Source: CAIUKV01 sp041659105
GTDB lineage: Bacteria; Actinomycetota; Acidimicrobiia; IMCC26256; PALSA-555
Length of the DNA: 64,000 bases
Reading direction: 5' to 3'
Assembly (NCBI GenBank): GCA_041659105.1
Contig: JBAZYX010000004.1
Coordinates: forward strand, 16,136-80,135
Shown here: positions 32,586 through 40,756 of the stretch, piece by piece
Layout of the letters: every line of letters starts with the position of its first letter
How positions within the stretch are numbered: the first letter of the stretch is position 1
Made by a program: the position numbers and the translations under genes
The notes under the pieces: model-generated
Seen by the model: only the letters and a program-made list of their open reading frames with translations
What the model was told of the DNA's origin: nothing
Database searches by the model: none

Positions 32586-34127
32586 ATGCTCGAGCTAATC
32601 GAATGGATCGGCCAGGCGCCCTTCCCCGGTCGCCCGTGGCTCATGGTCGGAAAGGGCCCGACGTTCGACCGGCGCGACGAGTTCGATCTCGGCGAGTACA
32701 ACGTCGTCGCCATCAACCACGTCATCGACGTCATCGACGCAGATGTCGCGCACATCATCGACATCAACGTCGTCGACGACTGCTCGGAGCGGATCCGTGT
32801 CGGAGCGGAGTGGCTGCTGATGCCGCGTGTCCCTCACGAGCGGAGCCGTCCCGGTACCCGGACGCTCGAGCAGTGGTTCGACGACCTCCCTGTGCTGCGC
32901 GAGTACGAGGAGCGAGGACGGCTCGTTTGGTACAACGGGATCACCGCGACGCCCGCCCCCGGGTCGCCGGTGATCGATACCGGCACGTTCAGCTCTGAAG
33001 CCGTGCTTCGGATCCTCGGTCGGATGGGAGCCCGCACCGTCCGGTCGCTCGGCATCGACGGCGGACGCTCGTACTCCGCGGCCTTTCGAGGGCTCGAGGG
33101 CTCGACACTGCTCGAGAACGGCGCCGAGGGCTACGACGTGCAGTTCGCGGCGCTCGATCGGATCGCCGAGGAGTACGGCATCGACTACCGGTCGCTCGTC
33201 GAGCCCCTCCGCATCTTCGTGGGCACCGACACGTCGCAGATCGTCGCCTTCCGCGTCCTCGAGTACTCCATCCGCAAGTCCGCGACGATCCCGGTCGAGA
33301 TCGTGCCGATGTTCGGGGTCGACATGCCGGTGCCCCGGAACCCCGCGAATCGCTCCCGCACCGGGTTCTCGTTCTCGCGCTTCAAGATCCCCGAGCTGTG
33401 CGGCTACTCGGGGCGCGGTGTCTACATGGATGCCGACATGCTCGTGTTCGGCGACGTCGCCGAGCTCGCGACCATGGAGTTCGGCGACCGCAAGCTGCTG
33501 ATGAGCGATCCGGAGCCCACATCGTTGTGGGAGGGCCACGAGAGCACGTCCATCGGGCCGGCGAAGGCCGCGGTGATGCTGCTCGACTGCGCGCGCCTCC
33601 CCTGGAAGGTCGACGAGATCGTGGCCGGGCTCGACGACGGTCGCTACACCTACGAAGACCTGATGACCCGGATGTGCGTGGTCGACCCGGACGAGGTCGC
33701 GGCCGCGATCCCGGGGGAGTGGAACGACCTCGAGCGCTACACGCCCGGTGTGACGCGCCTCATCCACTACACCGTCGTCCCCATCCAGCCCTGGAAGAAC
33801 GACGAGAACCCACTCGCCGACCTCTGGATGTCGTGGTACCAGGAGGCGGTCGAGGCGGGTGCGGTGCCGCCGGCCGAGGTGGAGGAGCTCATCCGCGCGG
33901 GCCTCGTGAAGCAGTCGCTGCGGGCGGCGCTGCGGCGCGCGCCCTCGCGGCGCTCGATCCTCACGAACGCCTCGCTCGACCTCATCACCGCCAAGGAGCG
34001 CGTCGCCGAGCTCGAGGCGCAGCTCGACGCGATGAAGCGGTCCACGTCGTGGAGGATCGGGCAGGCGGTGACCCGCGCCCTGCGAACGCCGATCGACTAC
34101 GTCCGACGGAAGCGGGCGGGATCGTGA
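32586..34127 (+). CDS. two-domain protein: DUF115/sialyltransferase-like domain plus GT8-like glycosyltransferase
   Basis: The 513-residue product joins an N-terminal Rossmann-like domain (residues about 1-205) that begins WLMVGKGPTFDRRD with VVAINHVID. This pattern recalls DUF115 and GT42-type domains. A GT8-like domain (about 210-450) follows, with RIFVGTDTSQIVAFRVLEYS and the metal-binding Asp282 and Asp284 in YMDADMLVFGD, then IHYTVVPIQPWKN. A short coiled coil (KERVAELEAQLDAMK) ends the chain. It could add two sugars or combine acceptor binding with transfer. The stop TGA overlaps the next ATG by one base. Confidence 0.8.
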   Translation: MLELIEWIGQAPFPGRPWLMVGKGPTFDRRDEFDLGEYNVVAINHVIDVIDADVAHIIDINVVDDCSERIRVGAEWLLMPRVPHERSRPGTRTLEQWFDDLPVLREYEERGRLVWYNGITATPAPGSPVIDTGTFSSEAVLRILGRMGARTVRSLGIDGGRSYSAAFRGLEGSTLLENGAEGYDVQFAALDRIAEEYGIDYRSLVEPLRIFVGTDTSQIVAFRVLEYSIRKSATIPVEIVPMFGVDMPVPRNPANRSRTGFSFSRFKIPELCGYSGRGVYMDADMLVFGDVAELATMEFGDRKLLMSDPEPTSLWEGHESTSIGPAKAAVMLLDCARLPWKVDEIVAGLDDGRYTYEDLMTRMCVVDPDEVAAAIPGEWNDLERYTPGVTRLIHYTVVPIQPWKNDENPLADLWMSWYQEAVEAGAVPPAEVEELIRAGLVKQSLRAALRRAPSRRSILTNASLDLITAKERVAELEAQLDAMKRSTSWRIGQAVTRALRTPIDYVRRKRAGS

Positions 34128-35164
34128 TGGCCGCGTCCGCCGAGCCCGGTCAGGTGCGCGTCGCCGTCGAGCGCGTGAGCCGGTGCCCGCTCTGCGGGAG
34201 CGGCGACCAGCGGCGGTGGTTCGCTTCGCGCGACCGCCTCCACCGCCTCGACCAGCAGGACTTCACCTACTCGCGCTGTCGCACGTGCCGGCTCGTCTAC
34301 CTCTCGGTGCGGCCGACCCGAGAGGACTCGGGACGGCTCTACCCCGACGACTACGCCCCCTACCTCACCTCCGCCGGTGCGCGGGAGCTCGGTGAGACCG
34401 CGCCGGCGTCGGGGAGACCCGCGTCGGCGCCGTCGCAACCCCGGCCCCGACGAGTGACGCGCTTCGTCGGCAAGGCGGTGGATCGTGTGCTGCCGAATCG
34501 GCTGCCGGGCGTCCTCGACGCGGTGTACACGCCGAGGCCACCCGGTGCGCTGGTCGACTACGGCTGCGGGGGCCCGGCGTTCCTCGACCAGGCCCGGACC
34601 CGCGGCTGGGCGACGACCATCGGCGTCGACATGAATCCCGGTGTGGTGGCGCGGGTGGCCGACGCCGGCCATCGGGGAGTGCTCGCCGGCGACTTCGGCG
34701 ATGCCGTCGCCGACGGATCGCTCGCGGTGGTTCGCCTCAACCACGTCCTGGAGCACCTGTACGACCCCGTCGAGGCGCTCTCGACCATACGGTCGAAGGT
34801 CGCGCCCGGAGGGACCGTGCACATTGCGGTGCCGAACGGGGCGAGCGTCTGGGCCGCCCTCTTCCGGAGCGATTGGTTCAACTCCGATCCGCGCCACCTC
34901 GTGCAGTACGCGCCGGCGCAGCTCCGCCGGCTCGCCGCCCTCGCGGGCTTCTCCGACGTGCTGATCGTGCACGAGGTCATCACGAAGGACATCGCTCGGA
35001 GCTGGGGCTACGTCCGCGAGCGCCGGGGATCCCTCGATCACGCCGGGGTCGAGGCGCTCGCGGCCGACAAGCGCCTCCAGGTCCTGCTCGAGTATCCCGC
35101 GAGGTTCAGCGCGGCGATCGGCCGGGGCGACCGGTTCCATGCGCTGCTGCGGGTCACGGGATGA
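34127..35164 (+). CDS. class I methyltransferase with N-terminal zinc ribbon
   Basis: The 345-residue enzyme begins with a zinc-ribbon (CPLCGS and CRTCRL, two CxxC pairs at about residues 20-56), then a class I SAM fold: VDYGCGGPAFLDQA, the acidic IGVDMNP, and VRLNHVLEHLYDPVEAL, with VAPGGTVHIAVPNG. This is the common sugar- or lipid-linked methyltransferase of polysaccharide loci (Methyltransf_23/C-methyltransferase-like). Its first part was duplicated and decayed at 32163. The target group is unknown. Confidence 0.88.
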   Translation: MAASAEPGQVRVAVERVSRCPLCGSGDQRRWFASRDRLHRLDQQDFTYSRCRTCRLVYLSVRPTREDSGRLYPDDYAPYLTSAGARELGETAPASGRPASAPSQPRPRRVTRFVGKAVDRVLPNRLPGVLDAVYTPRPPGALVDYGCGGPAFLDQARTRGWATTIGVDMNPGVVARVADAGHRGVLAGDFGDAVADGSLAVVRLNHVLEHLYDPVEALSTIRSKVAPGGTVHIAVPNGASVWAALFRSDWFNSDPRHLVQYAPAQLRRLAALAGFSDVLIVHEVITKDIARSWGYVRERRGSLDHAGVEALAADKRLQVLLEYPARFSAAIGRGDRFHALLRVTG

Positions 35165-35180
35165 CGGAAGCGCTTCGCCG

Positions 35181-36053
35181 GTGAGGGCGGTCTCCGAGCT
35201 GTACGGCAAGCATCCGGGTAGCGACATCTATGTCGTCGGCACGGGGGCCAGCCTGCGCGTCTTCCCACCGTCGTTCCTGGAAGGTCGGATCACGATCGGC
35301 CTCAACATGGCGTGGAGGATGGTTCCCGTGACCTACGGGATCACCGTCCATCCCGATCTCAACATCCCCGAGTTCATCCCCGGGGAGACGGCGAGGCCCG
35401 ACATCACCTGGATCGTCAAGCGGGACAAGCTCGGCGGGATGGCGGCCGAGCACCTGCGCAGCGCCGACGAGCTCTACTACTCCTTCCGCACGGGCCCGCG
35501 CGACGGTGACCCGGTGGTCCCCGTCACGCAGGGCCGGCCTGGGACCGACGCCTCCAGCCGGGTGCTCGACTACGTGCGCGCGCCCACCGAGAACTTCCTG
35601 TACCTGTGGTCGTCGATCTCCCAGCCCGCCGTCAACCTGGCCGCCAACATGGGCGCGAAGAACGTGATCCTCGTCGGCTGCGACAACGCCGCGCTGCTCG
35701 GGAACCACCACTCGCACGGGCAGCACACTCGGTGGCTCGGCGCCGAGCCCGACGACCGCTACCGCGACTACTACGACGGTCTGGCGGAGATGCGGTCGGT
35801 GCTGCGCGAGCGGGGGGTGAACCTCGTGAGCCTCAACCCCTTCCTGACCATCGGTCCGCACGAGTACGACTTCGTGCAGCTCTGCGAGGAGCTCGGCGTC
35901 CCGGTCCAGGTCGAGAACCGCGACATCACGAACATCTACGTCGCACCCTGGGAGAAGGAGCAACGGCGCCGACGCGAGGGGCCCGTGCGCCGCGGGCTCC
36001 GGTCCGCACGACTGTGGGCGGGCAAGGCCCGGCGCCGCCTCGCGGCCAGATAG
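35181..36053 (+). CDS. DUF115-like glycan-locus protein, candidate ulosonate transferase
   Basis: The 290-residue product starts IYVVGTGASLR followed by ITIGLNMAW, and later has NLAANMGAKNVILVGCDNA and HHSHGQHTRW. The glycine-rich first strand, an Asn at the end of strand 2 and the late VGCDNA..H pattern recall DUF115/Maf-type and GT42-type proteins, some of which transfer nonulosonic acids. The N-terminal domain of the 32586 protein is similar in layout. A link to the CMP-ulosonate enzymes in this locus is inference. The GTG at 35181 is the only start that keeps the first strand intact. Confidence 0.65.
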   Translation: MRAVSELYGKHPGSDIYVVGTGASLRVFPPSFLEGRITIGLNMAWRMVPVTYGITVHPDLNIPEFIPGETARPDITWIVKRDKLGGMAAEHLRSADELYYSFRTGPRDGDPVVPVTQGRPGTDASSRVLDYVRAPTENFLYLWSSISQPAVNLAANMGAKNVILVGCDNAALLGNHHSHGQHTRWLGAEPDDRYRDYYDGLAEMRSVLRERGVNLVSLNPFLTIGPHEYDFVQLCEELGVPVQVENRDITNIYVAPWEKEQRRRREGPVRRGLRSARLWAGKARRRLAAR

Positions 36054-36063
36054 CACCGGGTCG

Positions 36064-37032
36064 ATGTTCGGCGTGCGTCGTCGCGGTCGATCCGTTGCGC
36101 CCGACGCGCTCGATCTCGTGGCGGTCGTGGCGGAGCAGAACCGCGGCTGGGTCCTGGAGACGATCTCCCGGCACCTGACCGACCGGGTCGTGGGCGCCAG
36201 CGCGCTGCACTACCTGCCCGAACGACCCGACGCCCCCCTCCCGCCGCTCCCCCCAGCACGCGCGTACTTCTTCTCGCACTACCTGCTGTACCTGCGCGTG
36301 AAGGACGATCCGAACTGTCGTGCCGCGCGATCCCTGGTGTTCTTCACCCACCCGGGCTTCGCTCCCGGCGACGCGCGCGCGGTGGCACGCGGGCTCCGCT
36401 CGTGCACGACGGTCGTTTCGATGTCGTCGACGCAGGCGCCGGCATTGGCGAACGCCGGCTTCCCGGCGCGCAAGATGGCGATCGTGCTCCCGGGCGCGGA
36501 CCCCGACCGGTTCCGCGGCCACGCGCGCGGGAGCGGGGCGGTCGGCCTCGTCTCGGGCTACTACCCGCGCAAGTCCCCGGACCGGATCGCCGAGATCGTG
36601 GAGGCGCTGCCGAATCGCGAGTTCCGGCTCCTCGGCCCCAACTGGCGGGAGGCGCCGATCTACGAGCGCTTGGTCCGCCTCCCGAACTTCCGGCACCTCG
36701 AGCTCGAGTACGCCGACTACCCGTCCTTCTACGACGGAATCGACGTCTTCGTCTCGCCGTCAGCCCTGGAAGGCGGGCCCATCCCGCTCCTCGAGGCGAT
36801 GATGGCCAACGCGGTTCCGGTTGCGACGCGGACCGGCTTCGCACCCGACATCATCCGCGATGGCGAGAACGGGTTCCTCTGCGATGTCGACGCGCCGCCC
36901 GAGACGTTCGCCCGGCTGATCGAGCAGGCGTACGCATTGCGCGCGGACGTTCGGGCGACGGTCGAGCACCTGACGTGGGAGGCCTTCGCGGCGTCGGTGC
37001 TCGCACTCGCGTTCCCCGACGACGACGCATGA
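36064..37032 (+). CDS. GT4-like glycosyltransferase
   Basis: The 322-residue GT-B enzyme is short for the family. The N-terminal half has only AYFFSHYLLYLR and FFTHPGFAPG as recognisable parts. The C-terminal half is canonical: GLVSGYYPRKSPDRIAEIV, then VFVSPSALEGGPIPLLEAM, the E-x7-E element, and AVPVATRTGFAPDII. It acts in the cytoplasm on an unknown acceptor. It follows the DUF115-like gene by ten bases, suggesting co-transcription. Confidence 0.83.
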   Translation: MFGVRRRGRSVAPDALDLVAVVAEQNRGWVLETISRHLTDRVVGASALHYLPERPDAPLPPLPPARAYFFSHYLLYLRVKDDPNCRAARSLVFFTHPGFAPGDARAVARGLRSCTTVVSMSSTQAPALANAGFPARKMAIVLPGADPDRFRGHARGSGAVGLVSGYYPRKSPDRIAEIVEALPNREFRLLGPNWREAPIYERLVRLPNFRHLELEYADYPSFYDGIDVFVSPSALEGGPIPLLEAMMANAVPVATRTGFAPDIIRDGENGFLCDVDAPPETFARLIEQAYALRADVRATVEHLTWEAFAASVLALAFPDDDA

Positions 37033-37051
37033 GCCGCGGGGGTGCGTGGGC

Positions 37052-37078
37052 TTGCGTCCGGGTGCGCCTCGGTACACT
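37052..37078 (+). promoter_or_regulatory. promoter candidate TTGCGT-N15-TACACT before WbsX-like gene
   Basis: TTGCGT (37052) and TACACT (37073-37078) are 15 bases apart, slightly short, and lie 55 bases before the ATG at 37134. Unlike most starts here, this gene would have a leader, with AGGCAGGA as its ribosome-binding site. Confidence 0.4.
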
Positions 37079-37133
37079 CGCTCCTCGAGGCAGCTGGTTC
37101 GTTCGATGAGCAGAGGCAGGACCTGATCGCATC

Positions 37134-38297
37134 ATGGCCGACTCTCCGCTCGCCGCTGACGCCCGCGCTCGCCTGATCGCGTTCTACCTGCCGCAGATGT
37201 ACCCGATCCCCGAGAACGACCGGTGGTGGGGTCCCGGGTTCACCGAGTGGACCTCTGTCGCCGAGGCGCAGCCGCTGTTCGCGGGGCACCGCCAGCCCCG
37301 GGTGCCCGCGGACCTGGGCTTCTACGACCTGCGTCTCCCCGAGAGCCGCATCGCCCAGGCCGATCTCGCCCGGGCCCACGGGATCGAGGCGTTCTGCTAC
37401 TGGCACTACTGGTTCAGCGGGAAGCGGCTCCTCGACCGACCGTTCGCGGAGGTGCTCGGCTCCGGCGAGCCGGACTTCCCGTTCTGCCTCGCCTGGGCCA
37501 ACCAGCCCTGGACCGACACGTGGCTCGGCAGCGGGCGCGCGCTCCAGGACCAGCACTACTCACACGACGACGACGTGCGGCACGCGCAGTTCCTCGCGAC
37601 GGCGTTCGCCGATCCGCGCTACGTCCGCGTCGACGGACGGCCGCTGTTCGCGATCTACCGGCCGTCGGACCTCCCCGACCCCGCCCGCACCGTGGAGACC
37701 CTCCGCGGTGAGGCCGCGCGCCTCGGGGTGGGCGAGCCCCTCGTCCTCGGGATCGACGGGTGGGCGGTCGGACACGACTTCCGGGCCGACGGCCTCGACG
37801 GGACCATCAGCTTCGCGCCCCGCCTGGACCTGCTCCCCCACAACAACTACTCGCCGCTGCTCGCCCGACCGTGGCGCAAGGTCGCCCGGACAGTTCGCAA
37901 CGCACGGCAGGGAGTGGGGAGCACGACCCTGAAGGTCTACGACTACCGACAGCACCGCGCCGCCGTGCGGCAGATGCGCGCGGGGTTCACGCATCCCTAT
38001 TACCCGACCACCCTGGTCGGGTGGGACAACACGCCCCGACGGGGGAAGGCCGCGGTCGTCATGCTCAACGACGACCCGGAGCACTTCGCGGATGACCTGG
38101 CCGAGCTCGTGGAGGCCGCGGCCGTCAAGCCGTTCGACGATCGGCTCGTCTTCGTGAACGCGTGGAACGAGTGGGCCGAGGGCAACTACCTGGAACCGGA
38201 TTCCGATCGGGGCTCCGCCATGCTCGAAGCGGTTGCGCGTGTCAATGCGGTTGATGAGCGGGACGTGGACGCTCCGCTCCGAGCGTCGGCGCCGTAG
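37134..38297 (+). CDS. WbsX-family (GH99-like) glycan enzyme
   Basis: The 387-residue product matches the WbsX family: IAFYLPQMYPIPENDRWWG at the start, GPGFTEWTSV, HGIEAFCYWHYWFSGKRLL, CLAWANQPWT, and near the end NAWNEWAEGNYLEPD. WbsX proteins occur in O-antigen and rhamnan clusters and share the fold of GH99 endo-mannosidases. They may hydrolyse or transfer sugars. A paralogue lies at 41587. The ORF at 38233 that overlaps its end belongs to the next gene only from 38326. Confidence 0.85.
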   Translation: MADSPLAADARARLIAFYLPQMYPIPENDRWWGPGFTEWTSVAEAQPLFAGHRQPRVPADLGFYDLRLPESRIAQADLARAHGIEAFCYWHYWFSGKRLLDRPFAEVLGSGEPDFPFCLAWANQPWTDTWLGSGRALQDQHYSHDDDVRHAQFLATAFADPRYVRVDGRPLFAIYRPSDLPDPARTVETLRGEAARLGVGEPLVLGIDGWAVGHDFRADGLDGTISFAPRLDLLPHNNYSPLLARPWRKVARTVRNARQGVGSTTLKVYDYRQHRAAVRQMRAGFTHPYYPTTLVGWDNTPRRGKAAVVMLNDDPEHFADDLAELVEAAAVKPFDDRLVFVNAWNEWAEGNYLEPDSDRGSAMLEAVARVNAVDERDVDAPLRASAP

Positions 38298-38325
38298 CGC
38301 GGTCGAGCACAGGAGGCACGACAGC

Positions 38326-39228
38326 GTGACGTGGCCGAACTTCTTCGTGATCGGTGCCCAGAAGGCGGGGACGACCTCCCTGTACCACTACCTGCGGCAG
38401 CATCCCGACGTCTTCATGAGTGCGGAGAAGGAGCCCGGATACTTCAAATCGCTCCCAACCGCGCCGCCCAAGCTGGTGCTTCCCGGGGAACGAAAGATCG
38501 CGGACCTCGACGAGTACCTCCGGCTGTTCGACGGGGTGGGTGCGGAGCGGGCGATCGGTGAAGCCACCGCTTCGTATCTCTCGAACGCCGCCGCGGTGGA
38601 GCGGATCCACGAGGCGGTCCCGCACGCGAAGCTGATCGCGGTGTTGCGGAACCCAGTCGAGCGGGCGTTCTCGGCCTATTCGATGCGGGTCTCGCAGGGC
38701 GTGGAAGACGCGTCGTTCGCGGAGGCGGTGTTGCGCGAGCGCGAGGGACGCCGCGCGGGGAGCGAGAGCCCGAAGTGGAGGTACGTCGGTCCGGGGTTCT
38801 ACGGGCGTCAGCTGTCGCGGTACCTGCAGCGGTTCGATCGGGAGCAGCTGAGTGTGCATCTGTTCGAAGACCTGTCGCGGGATCCGCAGCGGTTGATGCA
38901 CGACGTGTTCGAGTTCCTCGGGGTGGACGGATCGTTCGTGCCGACGATTGCGGATCACAACGTGACGCGGTACGCCGTGAAGTCGCAGCGGATGAATCGT
39001 CTGGTGAGTCGGGTTCCGGGGAAGTCGTTGGTGCGTCGGGTGGTTCCGTCGGACGTGTGGGCGCGGGCGCGTCGTTCGGTGCGTCGGCGCAACAGCCGGA
39101 TGCCGGAGTTCGCGATGGAGCTCCGCAGGGACCTGGTGGAGCTGTACCGCGACGACATCCGTTTGACCGAGGAGCTCATCGGTCGGGACCTGTCGGCCTG
39201 GACCGTCCTCGAGCGTGCTCCGGCGTGA
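38326..39228 (+). CDS. sulfotransferase
   Basis: The 300-residue enzyme carries PNFFVIGAQKAGTTSLYHYL (residues 4-23, PAPS loop) and AVLRNPVERAFSAYSMRVSQ (3-prime-phosphate site). Middle segments FYGRQLSRYLQRFDREQLSV match heparan-type and bacterial exopolysaccharide sulfotransferases. AGGAGG nine bases before the GTG at 38326 decides the start; the frame upstream overlaps the WbsX-like gene. The C-terminus ends ELYRDDIRLTEELIGRDL, which reappears in the remnant just downstream. Confidence 0.9.
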   Translation: MTWPNFFVIGAQKAGTTSLYHYLRQHPDVFMSAEKEPGYFKSLPTAPPKLVLPGERKIADLDEYLRLFDGVGAERAIGEATASYLSNAAAVERIHEAVPHAKLIAVLRNPVERAFSAYSMRVSQGVEDASFAEAVLREREGRRAGSESPKWRYVGPGFYGRQLSRYLQRFDREQLSVHLFEDLSRDPQRLMHDVFEFLGVDGSFVPTIADHNVTRYAVKSQRMNRLVSRVPGKSLVRRVVPSDVWARARRSVRRRNSRMPEFAMELRRDLVELYRDDIRLTEELIGRDLSAWTVLERAPA

Positions 39229-39292
39229 CCCGGCCGACCCGCTTCGTGCTCGTGAACACCCGGCCTCTTCGTTCGCCCCGCGGGGTTAGCGT

Positions 39293-39499
39293 GTGACGGT
39301 CGACGGTCTCACCGGAACGTGGCTGACACCGAGGAGCATCCCAAACGTGCTGTGCCCCAACTTCTACGTCATCGGCGCGGAGACGGCCTGGGTGGCGGTG
39401 CGCCAAGAGCGGTTGGAGCTCTACCGCGACGACGTCGGGCTGACCGAGGAGCTCGTCGGCAGGGACCTCGGCGTTGACCGCGGGCGGGGGAGCCGGTGA
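39293..39499 (+). pseudogene. internally deleted sulfotransferase remnant, still open in frame
   Basis: The 68-codon frame joins the two ends of a sulfotransferase like 38326: LCPNFYVIGAETA (intact WPNFFVIGAQKA) and, after a deletion of about 245 codons, ELYRDDVGLTEELVGRDL (intact ELYRDDIRLTEELIGRDL). The deletion keeps the frame and no stop interrupts it. Its TGA overlaps the GTG of the kdsB-kdsC gene (GTGA), so translating the remnant could feed ribosomes into kdsB. It cannot bind PAPS. Confidence 0.88.
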
Positions 39500-40701
39500 C
39501 TGGAGACTCCCCCGAGGTCCTCGCGGTGATCCCGGCCCGTTACGGCAGCGAGCGTTTCCCGGGAAAGCCGCTCGCGCTCATCGACGGGGTCCCCATGGTG
39601 GTGCAGGTCCTGCGCAACGTCGCGCAGGCCGCCACGGTCGACCGGGTGGTGGTCGCGACCGACGACGACCGCATCGCCGAGGTCGTGCGGGCCGCCGGGG
39701 GTGAAGCCGTGATGACGCCGTCGGAGCTGCCGTCGGGCAGCGATCGCGTCTGGGCCGTGGCCGAGACCTCGACCGCCGACATCATCGTCAACGTCCAGGG
39801 GGACGAACCGCTGCTGCCCGCGGCCGTGGTGGACGGCATCGTGCGTCGGCTCCAGGACGCGACCGACTGCGACATCGCGACGCCGGTCGTGCGCACGCCG
39901 CGGATCACGGCGTCCAGCCCTGACGTGGTCACGGTCGCGTGCTCCGAGGACGGCATCGCGCACTACTTCTCGCGTTCCACGATCCCGTTCGGAATCGAGG
40001 AGGTCCTGCGCCACGTGGGGGTCTACGCGTACCGACGCGAGGCGCTGGAGCGCTTCGTGCGCGCCCCGGTTGGTGCCCTCGAGGCGATCGAGAAGCTCGA
40101 GCAGCTTCGGGCGCTCTCGCTCGGGCTGCGGATCGCGGCGGTGGAGGTCGACGTCGTGCTCCACGCGGTCGATCGCGCTGAGGACGTGGCGGCGGTCGAA
40201 CGGCTGCTCGCGTCACCGGGGTGCGCGCCCACGACGGGTCCGGTGCGGCTCGTGGTCCTCGACGTCGACGGCGTGCTCACCGACGGTCGGATCGCCTACC
40301 TCGGCGATGCCCAGCTCGTCAGCTTCGACGTGAAGGACGGCTACGGCGTGGTGGCCATGCGGGAGGCCGGGATCGAGGTGGCGGTGCTGACGGCACGCGA
40401 CTCGGTTGCCCTTCGCCACCGCGCCGCAGAGCTGGGCATCACGCACCTCCGCACCAGCGTGACCGACAAGGTCGCGGCGCTCGCGGCGCTCGCGGGCGGC
40501 CTCGGGGTACCGCTGGCGGAGGTCTGTTACGTGGGGGACGACGTCCCCGACGTCGCGGTCATGGCCACGGCCGGGCTGTCCGCCGCGCCCGCCGACGCGG
40601 CTCCCGCGGCGCGGGCTGCCGCGACGATCGTGCTCGCGGCACCGGGCGGACGGGGCGCGGTGCGGGAGCTCGCCGACCGCCTGCTCGGTGGGATGCGGTG
40701 A
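39496..40701 (+). CDS. kdsB: fused CMP-Kdo synthetase / Kdo-8-phosphate phosphatase (KdsB-KdsC)
   Basis: The 401-residue protein joins two Kdo enzymes. Residues 1-235 are KdsB, which activates Kdo with CTP: IPARYGSERFPGKPL at 12-26, VNVQGDEPLL, HVGVYAYRREAL and LEQLRALSLGLRI. Residues about 248-400 are a KdsC-like HAD phosphatase: LDVDGVLTDG with Asp256 and Asp258, FDVKDGYGV, LTARDS and YVGDDVPDVAVM. It would remove phosphate from Kdo-8-phosphate and then make CMP-Kdo. The GTG overlaps the remnant upstream. KdsA follows 55 bases later. In well-studied Gram-negatives these are separate proteins. Confidence 0.92.
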   Translation: MTGDSPEVLAVIPARYGSERFPGKPLALIDGVPMVVQVLRNVAQAATVDRVVVATDDDRIAEVVRAAGGEAVMTPSELPSGSDRVWAVAETSTADIIVNVQGDEPLLPAAVVDGIVRRLQDATDCDIATPVVRTPRITASSPDVVTVACSEDGIAHYFSRSTIPFGIEEVLRHVGVYAYRREALERFVRAPVGALEAIEKLEQLRALSLGLRIAAVEVDVVLHAVDRAEDVAAVERLLASPGCAPTTGPVRLVVLDVDGVLTDGRIAYLGDAQLVSFDVKDGYGVVAMREAGIEVAVLTARDSVALRHRAAELGITHLRTSVTDKVAALAALAGGLGVPLAEVCYVGDDVPDVAVMATAGLSAAPADAAPAARAAATIVLAAPGGRGAVRELADRLLGGMR

Positions 40702-40756
40702 CCCCGGCGTTGCCGGGTACGCTCTCCCGTCCACTGCTTCCGGCCCGGGTCGTGCG

